Positions 44,117-52,597 of a stretch of DNA of 64,000 nucleotides are shown here, piece by piece (the stretch's first letter is position 1; each line of letters opens with the position of its first letter). Where the stretch lies: positions 4,160 to 68,159 of the forward strand of contig JBBSBL010000008.1 in the NCBI GenBank assembly GCA_038251325.1, in the 5' to 3' direction. Under the pieces are notes generated by a model. The model had not been told where the DNA came from, searched no databases, and saw only the letters and a list, made by a program, of their open reading frames with translations. Source of the stretch: JBBSBL01 sp038251325. GTDB lineage: Bacteria; Actinomycetota; Thermoleophilia; Solirubrobacterales; Solirubrobacteraceae. Made by a program: the position numbers and the translations under genes.

Positions 44117-45657
44117 CGGAACTCCACCACGAGGGTCTGTGGCTTCTTGAAGCGGTGCACGCGCTTGCGGAAGAAGTCGAGCTGTCCGACCACCTTGTTC
44201 GTCCGGTTGAAGTAGACCCGATTGTCCAGGAAGGAGGCAAGGACGAACACGGGGCTCCCCAGGCTTCGCTTGGGCACTCCGAGGCGGAGGGGCCGGCTGC
44301 GGATGTCGGGCGCGTAGTACTCGAGCACATAGCGCATGTCGGGCGGCTCGTAGAGGACGAGGCTCTTCGGCCCGGCGTGCGCGCGGATCTCCTTGATGGC
44401 GCCGCGGAAGTCGAACAGCCGGGGGTTGCCCGTGTTCAACTGCTGGTCGGCCAGGCCGATGAGGAGCGTGACGACGACGCCGCCGGCGACCAGGTAGCGG
44501 CCCGCCGGCTTGCGTATCCACCCGGTGACGAGCCGAGCGACGAGGAGAAGCAGCAGCGGCACGGTGACCAGGAAGTAGCGCACCTCGAACAGCGAGCGGT
44601 CGAACGCGGCCACACCGAGGAGGAGCACGATGGGGACGATGGCGGCGACGGCGAGGATGATCGTCTGGCGCGAGCCGCCGCGGCCCAGCAGGAGAAGCGA
44701 GAGGAGCAGGAGCAGCGGCCACATCGCCGCCAGGAGCTCGGTTATGCCGTTGGGCTGGTAGCCCCAGAGCGCCCAGGCCATGTTGGCGACGACCGCGTAG
44801 AAGGACAGCGCGTCGTAGGTGCCGCTCGGCGAGCCGAGCGCCGCGTTGGTCGACTCGAACTGCTTGTGGGCGAATACGGCGAGGGGCACGAGCTGCATGA
44901 CGAGCACGGCGACGGAGTAGGCAAAGCCGATGGCCAGGGGCCTGACCGACTCCCCCGTCCGCCGCCGGTGGATCAGAACCCCGACGAAGATGATCTGCTG
45001 CACCCCGATCAGCAGCAGGCCGAAGTAGTGGGACCACAGGAGCGCCGCGGTCGCGAGGATGTAGGCCGCCCAGTTGAGCATGCTCCCGTTGCGGATCACC
45101 CGGAGCTGCGTCAGCAGGGCGAGCAGGCCGAACAGGGTCACGAAGGCGTACATCCGCGCTTCCTGCGCGTACCAGATGAGCAGCGGGGAGACGGCGCCGA
45201 ACGCGGCCGCGATCAGGCCGGTGCGCCGGTCGTACAGCTCGCGCCCGAGCGCGTAGAGGGCCGGGATCACGAGCGTCCCCGCGATCAGCGACGGGAGCCG
45301 GACGGCCAGCTCCCCGTAGCCGAATACGCGGACGTCGAGCCACAGCGCCAGGTGGTACAGGGGCGGATGGCGGTCGCCGTAGTACAGGTTGTGGAACAGG
45401 TCGTGGAGCCCGAGGTGGGCCTGGTTGACGCTGATCGCCTCGTCGAGCCAGAGGCCTCGCGGTACGGCCAGGCGTAACCCGAGCCCGGCCAGGGTCATCC
45501 CGACGAGGACGAGGAGGGCGACCTTGGGGCTGGTGTCCGGCTCGCCCCGCCGGGGGAGCCTGCCGCGCGGGCCGAAGAGCTCGGCCTCGCGAGCGCCGCG
45601 GAGACGCGGGAAGAGCGTCCGCCATGAGCTCGCTTCGGGCGGCTTGAGGGTTTGCAC
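44113..45657 (-). CDS. GT39/GT83-like multi-pass membrane glycosyltransferase
   Basis: A 514-residue membrane protein with about eleven hydrophobic helices. The first lumenal loop has GLWLDEAISVNQAHLGLHDL and DRHPPLYHLALWLDVRVFGY, the Asp-Glu and His-Pro-Pro signature of dolichyl/polyprenyl-phosphate-sugar-dependent GT-C enzymes. QEARMYAF matches the ArnT/PMT-like QDARMY motif. A soluble C-terminal domain follows (VLYEPPDMRYVLEYYAPDIR). GTG 45657 was chosen because upstream sequence lacks family features. It shares a 123-base divergent region with the cyclic-nucleotide-binding gene. Confidence 0.88.
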   Translation of the reverse strand: MQTLKPPEASSWRTLFPRLRGAREAELFGPRGRLPRRGEPDTSPKVALLVLVGMTLAGLGLRLAVPRGLWLDEAISVNQAHLGLHDLFHNLYYGDRHPPLYHLALWLDVRVFGYGELAVRLPSLIAGTLVIPALYALGRELYDRRTGLIAAAFGAVSPLLIWYAQEARMYAFVTLFGLLALLTQLRVIRNGSMLNWAAYILATAALLWSHYFGLLLIGVQQIIFVGVLIHRRRTGESVRPLAIGFAYSVAVLVMQLVPLAVFAHKQFESTNAALGSPSGTYDALSFYAVVANMAWALWGYQPNGITELLAAMWPLLLLLSLLLLGRGGSRQTIILAVAAIVPIVLLLGVAAFDRSLFEVRYFLVTVPLLLLLVARLVTGWIRKPAGRYLVAGGVVVTLLIGLADQQLNTGNPRLFDFRGAIKEIRAHAGPKSLVLYEPPDMRYVLEYYAPDIRSRPLRLGVPKRSLGSPVFVLASFLDNRVYFNRTNKVVGQLDFFRKRVHRFKKPQTLVVEFR

Positions 45658-45780
45658 GGGACCAGCGCCTCTCGCTAGGACTGAATGGCGCGCGACTCTA
45701 CGGGGTCCGCGGAGGCCGCTCAAGGCGCGCGGCCTCACTGGCGGTCGCGCCCCTGTCTTCCCCCGGTTAGGCTTCGGCGC

Positions 45781-46206
45781 GTGACGACGGCCCACGTCGA
45801 GTTCCCCGAGGACCTCGGGCGGCTTGCGCTCTTCGCCGGCCTGGCGAAGGCCGAGCTCGAAGCGATCGCGCGGGAGTGCGAGAAAGTGTCATTCGGCGAG
45901 GGCGAGTGGATCATCCGCCAGGGCGACGCCCCCCGGGCCCTCTACATGATCCTCGAGGGCGACGTGGCCACCGTGATCGACGACGAGGACCGCCGCGTGC
46001 TCTCGAAGGGGAGCTTCTTCGGGGAGGTCTCGGTCCTCCTGGAGGAGCCGGCAAGCGCCTCGATCGTCACGCGGACGCCCGTCACCTGCCTCATCGTTCC
46101 CGGCCCGGAGGTCCAGGCCTTCCTCCTCGCTCACCCGCAGGTGATGTACAGGGTCCTGAAGGCCGAGGCCCGGAGGCTGAGAACCGTGTCCGAATCGAGC
46201 ACGTGA
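45781..46206 (+). CDS. Cyclic-nucleotide-binding-fold protein with altered phosphate site
   Basis: A 141-residue single cNMP-binding domain. It has LALFAGLAKAELEAIARECE, VSFGEGEWIIRQGDAPRALY, MILEGDVATVIDDEDRRVLS and the phosphate-binding cassette FFGEVSVLLEEPASASIVTR. In CRP and PKA-type domains that cassette carries an arginine (RSA or RAA) that holds the cyclic phosphate; here the position is alanine (PASAS), so cAMP binding by the classical mode is doubtful. No DNA-binding domain is attached. Its TGA overlaps the start of the GH15 gene, which suggests the two proteins act together. Confidence 0.88.
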   Translation: MTTAHVEFPEDLGRLALFAGLAKAELEAIARECEKVSFGEGEWIIRQGDAPRALYMILEGDVATVIDDEDRRVLSKGSFFGEVSVLLEEPASASIVTRTPVTCLIVPGPEVQAFLLAHPQVMYRVLKAEARRLRTVSESST

Positions 46207-48050
46207 TGCGGGTCCAGCCGGAGCCGCTCCCGCGCCCAGCCGCCTCGCTCCCGGGGTACCTGCCGATCGCCGAGCACGGAGTCATCGGGGACCTCCACAC
46301 GGCGGCGCTCGTGGGCACGGATGGGACGATCGACTGGTACTGCTGCCCCCACTTCGACTCGCCGAGCGTCTTCGCCGCGATCCTCGACCGTGAGCGGGGC
46401 GGGTACTACCGCATCGCTCCGGCCGACGAGGAATGGACGCCGAAGCAGCTCTACTTCCCGGACACGAACGTCCTTATCACCCGCTATCTCACCGAAGCCG
46501 GCGTGGGCGAGGTGCAGGACTTCATGCCGATCCACGAGTCGCCGGGGAGCGTGTACCGACATCGGCTCATCCGGCGCGTCCTCGGCGTTCGGGGCCAACT
46601 GACGTTCCGGATCGAGGTCGAGCCCCGCTTCAATTACGGGCGAGATCCGCACACCGTCGTCTTCCACGAGAACGGCGTCGTCTTCCGCTCGGCGGACATG
46701 TCCCTGGCGCTCGAGTCGGCGACGCCGCTGACGCTCAGCGAGACGGGCGTGACATGCGACATCACGCTGCTCCCCGGTCAGAGCGCGACGTTCGTCCTCG
46801 AGCGGGTGCCGGAGGAATACGTGCCGCGTCCCTATTCCGAGGACGAGACGCGGGACGCGCTCGACCGCACCATCGAGTACTGGCGCCAGTGGCTCTCGAA
46901 GTCCCGCTACCAGGGGCGCTGGCGCGAGATGGTGCACCGCTCGGCCCTGACGCTCAAACTGCTCACCTTCCGGCCCACCGGCGGGATCGTCGCTGCACCC
47001 ACGACGAGCCTCCCTGAGCATCTCGGCGGCGTTCGCAACTGGGACTACCGCTACACGTGGATCCGCGACGCCGCATTCTCGCTGTATGCCCTCCTGCGGC
47101 TCGGCTTCACCGACGAGGCCGCGGCGTTCATGGAGTGGCTGCGCGAGCGCTTCAGCGAAGACCGGCCCGGCGGACAGGGACCGCTGCAGATCATGTACGG
47201 GATCGATGGCCGCACCGAGCTCGAGGAGGAGCTGCTCGAGCACCTCGAGGGCTACCGGGGATCCGCGCCCGTCCGGATCGGGAATGGCGCCGCGAGTCAG
47301 TTGCAGCTCGACATCTACGGGGAGATGGTCGACTCCGTCTATTTCTACACCCGACATGGCTCCCCGATCGACCACGACTCCTGGGTCAATCTCACTCGCG
47401 TCATCGACTGGATCTGCGACAACTGGGACCAGGCGGACGAGGGAATCTGGGAGGAGCGCGGAGGACGCAAGAACTACACGTACTCGCGGCTCATGTCCTG
47501 GGTGGGCCTCGAACGCGCAGTGAGAATCGCTCTCGAACGCGGGCTTCCGGCCGAACTGCCGAAATGGCAGGCGGCCCGCGACCTGATCTATCGCCAGATC
47601 ATGGCCAAGGGCTGGCACCAGGAGCGCCAGGCGTTCGTCCAGCACTACGACAGCGACTTCCTCGACGCGACGGTGCTCCTCATGCCGATGGTGAACTTCG
47701 TCGCGCCGAGCGACAGGCGTTGGCTCTCGACGCTCGATGCCATTTCCGGCGAGCTCGTCAGCGACAGCCTCGTCTACCGGTACAACGTCGAGGCCTCGCC
47801 CGACGGGCTCGAGGGAGAGGAAGGCACGTTCTCGATCTGCACGTTCTGGTACGTCGAGGCCCTGGCCGAGGCGGGCCGCCTCGACGAGGCGCGGCTCGCG
47901 TTCGAGAAGATGCTCACCTACGCGAACCACCTCGGCCTCTATTCGGAGCAGATCGGCCCGACGGGCGAGGCGCTCGGGAACTTCCCCCAGGCATTCACCC
48001 ACCTCGCGCTGATCAGCGCCGCGTTCCGCCTGGATCGCGAGCTCGGCTAG
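46206..48050 (+). CDS. GH15 glucoamylase / glucodextranase-like enzyme
   Basis: A 614-residue cytoplasmic enzyme of the GH15 family. An N-terminal beta-sandwich (YLPIAEHGVIGDLHTAALVG, TIDWYCCPHFDSPSVFA) is followed by the (alpha/alpha)6 barrel: GGVRNWDYRYTWIRDAAFSL, the general acid in GIWEERGGRKNYTYSRLMSW, and the base in LYSEQIGPTGEALGNFPQAF. These are the consensus catalytic segments of bacterial GH15 glucoamylase and trehalase enzymes. No signal peptide is visible. ATG 46206 lies within TGATG at the end of the preceding gene. It acts on alpha-glucans or trehalose; the exact substrate is unknown. Confidence 0.93.
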   Translation: MRVQPEPLPRPAASLPGYLPIAEHGVIGDLHTAALVGTDGTIDWYCCPHFDSPSVFAAILDRERGGYYRIAPADEEWTPKQLYFPDTNVLITRYLTEAGVGEVQDFMPIHESPGSVYRHRLIRRVLGVRGQLTFRIEVEPRFNYGRDPHTVVFHENGVVFRSADMSLALESATPLTLSETGVTCDITLLPGQSATFVLERVPEEYVPRPYSEDETRDALDRTIEYWRQWLSKSRYQGRWREMVHRSALTLKLLTFRPTGGIVAAPTTSLPEHLGGVRNWDYRYTWIRDAAFSLYALLRLGFTDEAAAFMEWLRERFSEDRPGGQGPLQIMYGIDGRTELEEELLEHLEGYRGSAPVRIGNGAASQLQLDIYGEMVDSVYFYTRHGSPIDHDSWVNLTRVIDWICDNWDQADEGIWEERGGRKNYTYSRLMSWVGLERAVRIALERGLPAELPKWQAARDLIYRQIMAKGWHQERQAFVQHYDSDFLDATVLLMPMVNFVAPSDRRWLSTLDAISGELVSDSLVYRYNVEASPDGLEGEEGTFSICTFWYVEALAEAGRLDEARLAFEKMLTYANHLGLYSEQIGPTGEALGNFPQAFTHLALISAAFRLDRELG

Positions 48051-48059
48051 GGCTGAGGG

Positions 48060-49718
48060 ATGGAGGTCACGAGCGTCAGCCCCCTGGCCGGCCATCTGCC
48101 CGATCCATCGACCCTGATCGACGTGGATCGCCTCGTCAGCGCCTACCACGAGGATCAGCCGGACCCGTCGGTGGCCGGGCATCGCGTGTCGTTCGGCACC
48201 TCCGGGCACCGCGGCAGCTCGTTGGCTCGCACGTTCAACGAGGCGCACGTCCTGGCCATCACCGAGGCGGTCTGCCGGTATCGCGACTCGCAGGGGATCG
48301 ACGGGCCGCTGTTCCTCGGCCGTGACACGCACGCGCTGTCCGAGCCGGCGTTCCGCACGATCCTCGAGGTGCTGGCCGCCCATGGCGTCGACGTGATGGT
48401 CGACGCCGCCGACGGCTTCACGCCGACGCCGGTGATCTCGCACGCCATCCTCGGACACAATCGCGGGGGCGGAGCACGGGCGGCGGACGGGATCGTCGTG
48501 ACGCCCTCGCACAACCCGCCCGAGGACGGGGGCTTCAAGTACAACCCGCCGCACGGGGGGCCGGCCGGCACCGACATCACCTCGTGGATCGAGGGCGAGG
48601 CGAACGGGCTGCTGGACGCGGCGCTCGAGGGAGTGAGGCGCCTCCCGTTCGAGCAGGCGGTCGAGGCCCCCACGGTGCAGCGCCACGACTACGTCTCGGC
48701 CTACGTCGACGACTTGCCCGCGGTCGTCGACCTCGACGCGATTCGCACCAGCGGGCTGCGGCTGGGGGTGGACCCGCTCGGCGGGGCGTCCATCGCGTAC
48801 TGGGGGGCCGTGGCCGAGCGCCACGAGCTCGATCTGACGATCGTGAACGACGCGCTCGATCCGACCTTCGGGTTCGTGCCCGCCGACTGGGACGGCAGGA
48901 TCCGCATGGACTGCTCCTCGCCGTACGCGATGGCGCGGCTTACGGAGATGAAGGACGACTTCGACGTCGCCTTCGCCAACGACCCGGACGCCGATCGCCA
49001 CGGGATCGTCACCCCCGGCGCCGGCCTGCTCAACCCCAACCACCAGCTCGCGGCCTGCGTCGCCTACCTGCTGGGCGGCAACCGAGACTGGTCGCCGAGC
49101 GTCTGTGTGGGCAAGACGCTCGTCAGCAGCAGCATCATCGATCGCGTGGCCGCCGATCTCGGGCGTCGTCTGGTCGAGGTGCCGGTGGGCTTCAAGTGGT
49201 TCGTCGACGGGCTGCTCGACGGCTCGCTCGGATTCGGCGGGGAGGAGAGCGCGGGCGCATCGTTCCTGCGCCGTGACGGCTCGGTGTGGACGACCGACAA
49301 GGACGGCCTGATCCCCTGCCTGCTGGCGGCCGAGATGACCGCGCGCGGCGGCACCGACCCCGGGGAGCTCTACCACGGGCTCACCGAGCGGTTCGGCGCG
49401 CCGGCCTATCGACGGGTGGACGTCGCCGCCTCCCCGCGGGAGAAGCAGGTGCTCAAGGATCTCTCCCCCGACCAGGTGCGGGCCAGGAGGCTCGCCGGGG
49501 AGCCGATCCTCGACGTGCTCACCGCCGCGCCCGGCAACGGCGCCCCGATCGGCGGGGTCAAGGTGATCGCGGAACATGGCTGGTTCGCCGCGAGACCATC
49601 CGGGACCGAGGACGTCTACAAGATCTATGCCGAGAGCTTCCTCGGTCCGGAGCACCTCGAACGCATCCTCGCGGAAGCCGAGAGCACCGTGCACGACGCG
49701 CTCGAGGGCGTCCCGTAG
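48060..49718 (+). CDS. pgm: Phosphoglucomutase (alpha-D-glucose phosphate-specific)
   Basis: Interconverts glucose-1-phosphate and glucose-6-phosphate. The 552 residues match the Pgm (E. coli type) family: VSFGTSGHRGSSLARTFNEA, the active-site serine in VVTPSHNPPEDGGFKYNPPH, metal loop FANDPDADRHGIV, sugar loop GFGGEESAGASFLRRDG and phosphate loop AARPSGTEDVYKIYAESFLG. It starts 9 bases after the GH15 gene. Together they could feed glucose-1-phosphate to UDP-glucose for the neighbouring GT2 enzyme, which is inference from location. Confidence 0.97.
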   Translation: MEVTSVSPLAGHLPDPSTLIDVDRLVSAYHEDQPDPSVAGHRVSFGTSGHRGSSLARTFNEAHVLAITEAVCRYRDSQGIDGPLFLGRDTHALSEPAFRTILEVLAAHGVDVMVDAADGFTPTPVISHAILGHNRGGGARAADGIVVTPSHNPPEDGGFKYNPPHGGPAGTDITSWIEGEANGLLDAALEGVRRLPFEQAVEAPTVQRHDYVSAYVDDLPAVVDLDAIRTSGLRLGVDPLGGASIAYWGAVAERHELDLTIVNDALDPTFGFVPADWDGRIRMDCSSPYAMARLTEMKDDFDVAFANDPDADRHGIVTPGAGLLNPNHQLAACVAYLLGGNRDWSPSVCVGKTLVSSSIIDRVAADLGRRLVEVPVGFKWFVDGLLDGSLGFGGEESAGASFLRRDGSVWTTDKDGLIPCLLAAEMTARGGTDPGELYHGLTERFGAPAYRRVDVAASPREKQVLKDLSPDQVRARRLAGEPILDVLTAAPGNGAPIGGVKVIAEHGWFAARPSGTEDVYKIYAESFLGPEHLERILAEAESTVHDALEGVP

Positions 49719-49758
49719 GCTGAACGACGGCGCCCGCCGGGGGGCCTATATTCACCCG

Positions 49759-51792
49759 ATGGCCCAGGTCTCGATCGGCTCGGTCTTCGGCGGCTACCGG
49801 ATCGAGGGCCTCGCCGGGGAGGGCGGGATGGGTCGCGTGTACCGGGCGACCCAGATGGCGCTCAAGCGGCAGGTCGCGCTCAAGGTGATCGTGCCGGAGC
49901 TCGCCGACGACGTGAGCTTCCGCGTGCGGTTCGAGCGCGAGTCCGAGCTGACGGCGTCGATCGAGCACCCCAACGTGATCCCGGTCTACGAGGCGGGCGA
50001 GGCCGAGGGGCGGCTGTTCATCGCCATGCGCTGGGTCGAGGGCACCGACCTGCGCTCCGTCATCTCGAGCCAGGAGCGGCTGGACCCGACCCGCGTGGTG
50101 GCGATCGTGGAGCAGGTCGCAGCGGCGCTCGACGCCGCACACCGGGGCGGGCTCGTGCACCGCGACGTCAAGCCCGCGAACGTCATGCTCACCACGACGC
50201 ATGGCCAGGAGCACGTGTATCTCACCGACTTCGGTCTGACGAAGAAGGCCGCGTCCGGTACCGCGCTCACGGGGACCGGCCAATTCGTGGGCACCCCGGA
50301 CTACATGCCGCCCGAGCAGATCAAGGGCGAGCGGGTCGACGCACGCACCGATGTCTACGCGCTGGGGTGCGTCCTCTTCCACGCGCTTACCGGCCGGGTG
50401 CCCTACGACCGGGACAGCGAGGTGGCGAAGATGTACGCGCACCTCAAGGATCCGCCGCCCAGCGCGGTCGAAGCCGTTCCCGGCACGCCGGCCGGCCTCG
50501 ACGCGGTGATCGGGAGGGCGCTCGCAAAGGAGCCGGATCGGCGCTATCCCTCCGCGGGCGACCTGGCCCGCGCCTCGCGCGCGGCGCTCAGCGGCGACGA
50601 CCCGTCGCAGCCGGAGCGCAACCTGGCGACCGGGCTCGCCGCGCCGCCGGCGCCCGAAGGCGCCCCGACGGTGCTGACACCGGGCGCGGCATCTGCCACA
50701 TCCGCCCCCGCCACGGCGCCCGCGTCCACCCCGACGGCGCTCCCTCAGCCGGCCGCCCCGACGCCCCCCACACCGGCTCTTCCCCGCGAGCGTCGGCCCC
50801 GCCGAGCGCTGCCGATCGCGCTCGCCGGGCTGCTGGTCCTCGGCGGCGTGGGGATCCTCGCGGCGGCCGGGGCCTTCTCCGGGAGCGGCGGGAGCGAGTC
50901 CGCCTCGACCTCCGGTCACGCGGCCCGGAGCACGACGCCCAAGGTGGTGGCGACCATCCCGGCGGGCAACGGCCCCGACGGCGTCGCCGTGGGCGGCCAC
51001 ACCGTCTGGGTCTCGAACTCCGGCGGCAACACGCTGACGCGACTCGACACCGGGAGCAACCGGCGGATCGGTGATCCGGTGCCGGTTGGCCGCAACCCGG
51101 ACGAGGTGGAGGTCGCGGACGGCATCGTGTGGGTCGCCAACACCGACGACGGGACCGTCACCCGCCTCGAGGCTGATCCGCAGCCCGGCGCGCAGACCGC
51201 CATTCCGGTCGGCCTGGGCCCGCAGGGCCTCTCGCTCGGAAGGCGGCTCCTGTGGGTGGCGAACGGCGTGAGCGACAGCGTGAGCCGCATCGACCGTGCC
51301 TCGGGGACCACGGTCGGGGCCCCGATCGGCGTGGGGCCCAACCCGATCGGCATATTCGTCGGCAAGGACACGGTCTGGGTGACCAACAGCCTCAGCGCGA
51401 CCGTGACGCGCATCGACCCCTCCACGGCCCAGGTCATCGGCCGGCCCGTGCGCGTCGGGAGGAACGTCCGCAACGTGATCGAGGGGCTCGGCTCCGTGTG
51501 GGTCTCGAGCGTGGACGACGACACCGTCACCCGGCTTGACCCGACGTCCGGAAAGGTCGTCGGCCACGCGATCCCGGTCGGGGATCGCCCGAAGGGTATG
51601 GCGGTGTTGGACGGCTTGCTGTGGGTCGTCAACGAGGGCAGCAACTCCGTGAGCCGCATCGACCCGAAGGCGGGCAAGGAGGTCGGCTCGCCGACCCCGG
51701 TCGGCAGGAAGCCGGTGGACATCGCGGCCGGAGCCGGTTCCCTGTGGGTCACCGACAACGCGAGCGACACGGTCACGCGGATCGCTCCCTGA
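49759..51792 (+). CDS. PknB-type Ser/Thr kinase with seven-bladed extracellular propeller
   Basis: A 677-residue membrane kinase. The kinase domain (residues 10-275) has GYRIEGLAGEGGMGRVYRAT, ALKVI, GLVHRDVKPANVMLTTTHG, YLTDFGLTKKAA and GTPDYMPPEQIKG. An Ala/Pro/Thr linker precedes one transmembrane helix (PIALAGLLVLGGVGILAAAG). Outside, seven repeats of about 43 residues share the pattern VWVSNSGGNTLTRLD with GRNPDEVEV- or GDRPKGMAV-like turns, which predicts a YVTN/NHL-type beta-propeller. It probably senses a cell-wall or surface ligand. ATG 49759 begins the kinase; earlier in-frame codons overlap pgm. Confidence 0.94.
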   Translation: MAQVSIGSVFGGYRIEGLAGEGGMGRVYRATQMALKRQVALKVIVPELADDVSFRVRFERESELTASIEHPNVIPVYEAGEAEGRLFIAMRWVEGTDLRSVISSQERLDPTRVVAIVEQVAAALDAAHRGGLVHRDVKPANVMLTTTHGQEHVYLTDFGLTKKAASGTALTGTGQFVGTPDYMPPEQIKGERVDARTDVYALGCVLFHALTGRVPYDRDSEVAKMYAHLKDPPPSAVEAVPGTPAGLDAVIGRALAKEPDRRYPSAGDLARASRAALSGDDPSQPERNLATGLAAPPAPEGAPTVLTPGAASATSAPATAPASTPTALPQPAAPTPPTPALPRERRPRRALPIALAGLLVLGGVGILAAAGAFSGSGGSESASTSGHAARSTTPKVVATIPAGNGPDGVAVGGHTVWVSNSGGNTLTRLDTGSNRRIGDPVPVGRNPDEVEVADGIVWVANTDDGTVTRLEADPQPGAQTAIPVGLGPQGLSLGRRLLWVANGVSDSVSRIDRASGTTVGAPIGVGPNPIGIFVGKDTVWVTNSLSATVTRIDPSTAQVIGRPVRVGRNVRNVIEGLGSVWVSSVDDDTVTRLDPTSGKVVGHAIPVGDRPKGMAVLDGLLWVVNEGSNSVSRIDPKAGKEVGSPTPVGRKPVDIAAGAGSLWVTDNASDTVTRIAP

Positions 51793-51813
51793 ACCCCGTC
51801 GACGGCGGCCCGG

Positions 51814-52494
51814 TCAGGCGGCGAGCGCGCTGATGCCGTCGCCGATCAGCTTCGCGGCGATGACGAGGCAGATGACCACCATGATCGTCCCGTTCTCGCG
51901 CGCCATCCAGTGGTGCAGGTCGCCGAGGATGCTCGTCGCGCGGTCACCCGCGAAGAAGTAGATCCCCAGCGGCACGGCGACCCCGATCGTGCCGAGGAGG
52001 ACGAAGACCGCGAGCGCGGCGGCCTCGTCGCCGCCGCTCGCCCCGGTCTGCGCGATCGCGGCCGCGGCCCCCACGACGAGGATCAGGTTTTTGGGGTTGA
52101 GCGCCGAGAGCAGCACCCCCATCGCCGCGGACCTGGCCGGCGTGAAGGAGTCGACCGTCTTCATCCACGCCGGGAGCTGGGACTCGGCGTCGCCGCGCGG
52201 GCGCCCCCGCCACTGCCTGACGGCGAGCAGCACCAGGAGAGCCCCGAGACCGAGCTTCAAGATGCTCACCCAGTCGGCCGGGCTGCCGGACTCGCTCGCG
52301 CCGGCGCCGCCGGCCAGGAGCAGGACGACCGTGCCGGCCGCGCCGAGGCCGACGATCCAGCAGGCGAGGAAGGCCGGGCCGTTCACCCGCGCCTTCGGGG
52401 TGGCGAGCACCAGCACGACGGCGATGATCGGGATCGGGCTCAGGCCGACACCGATCCCAAACGTCAGGACCTGCCCGATCGCCTGGCCGATCAG
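51814..52494 (-). CDS. GAP/Sap-family six-helix membrane protein with CTG start
   Basis: About 226 residues with six hydrophobic helices. The first is IGQAIGQVLTFGIGVGLSPI (then PIIAVVLVLATPKAR), the typical N-terminus of the GAP (Sap, sulfolipid-addressing-like) family; later segments include GVLLSALNPKNLILVVGAAA and LGTIGVAVPLGIYFFAGDRA. The family is linked to export of glycolipids and peptidolipids. In this frame a TAG stands 36 bases upstream of the CTG at 52494, and between them there is no ATG, GTG or TTG. The nearest canonical codon downstream (GTG 52416) would cut away most of helix 1. CTG is therefore the probable start. Confidence 0.85.
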   Translation of the reverse strand: MIGQAIGQVLTFGIGVGLSPIPIIAVVLVLATPKARVNGPAFLACWIVGLGAAGTVVLLLAGGAGASESGSPADWVSILKLGLGALLVLLAVRQWRGRPRGDAESQLPAWMKTVDSFTPARSAAMGVLLSALNPKNLILVVGAAAAIAQTGASGGDEAAALAVFVLLGTIGVAVPLGIYFFAGDRATSILGDLHHWMARENGTIMVVICLVIAAKLIGDGISALAA

Positions 52495-52597
52495 CTCGGT
52501 CCCCGCTGCGGCATCCGGGCGCCGATGCTACCCGGCCGGGCCGGGCGGCCCGAGGGGTCTTGCGCCCCGGCGGCCCCGAGGAATAGGCTCGCGAGTC

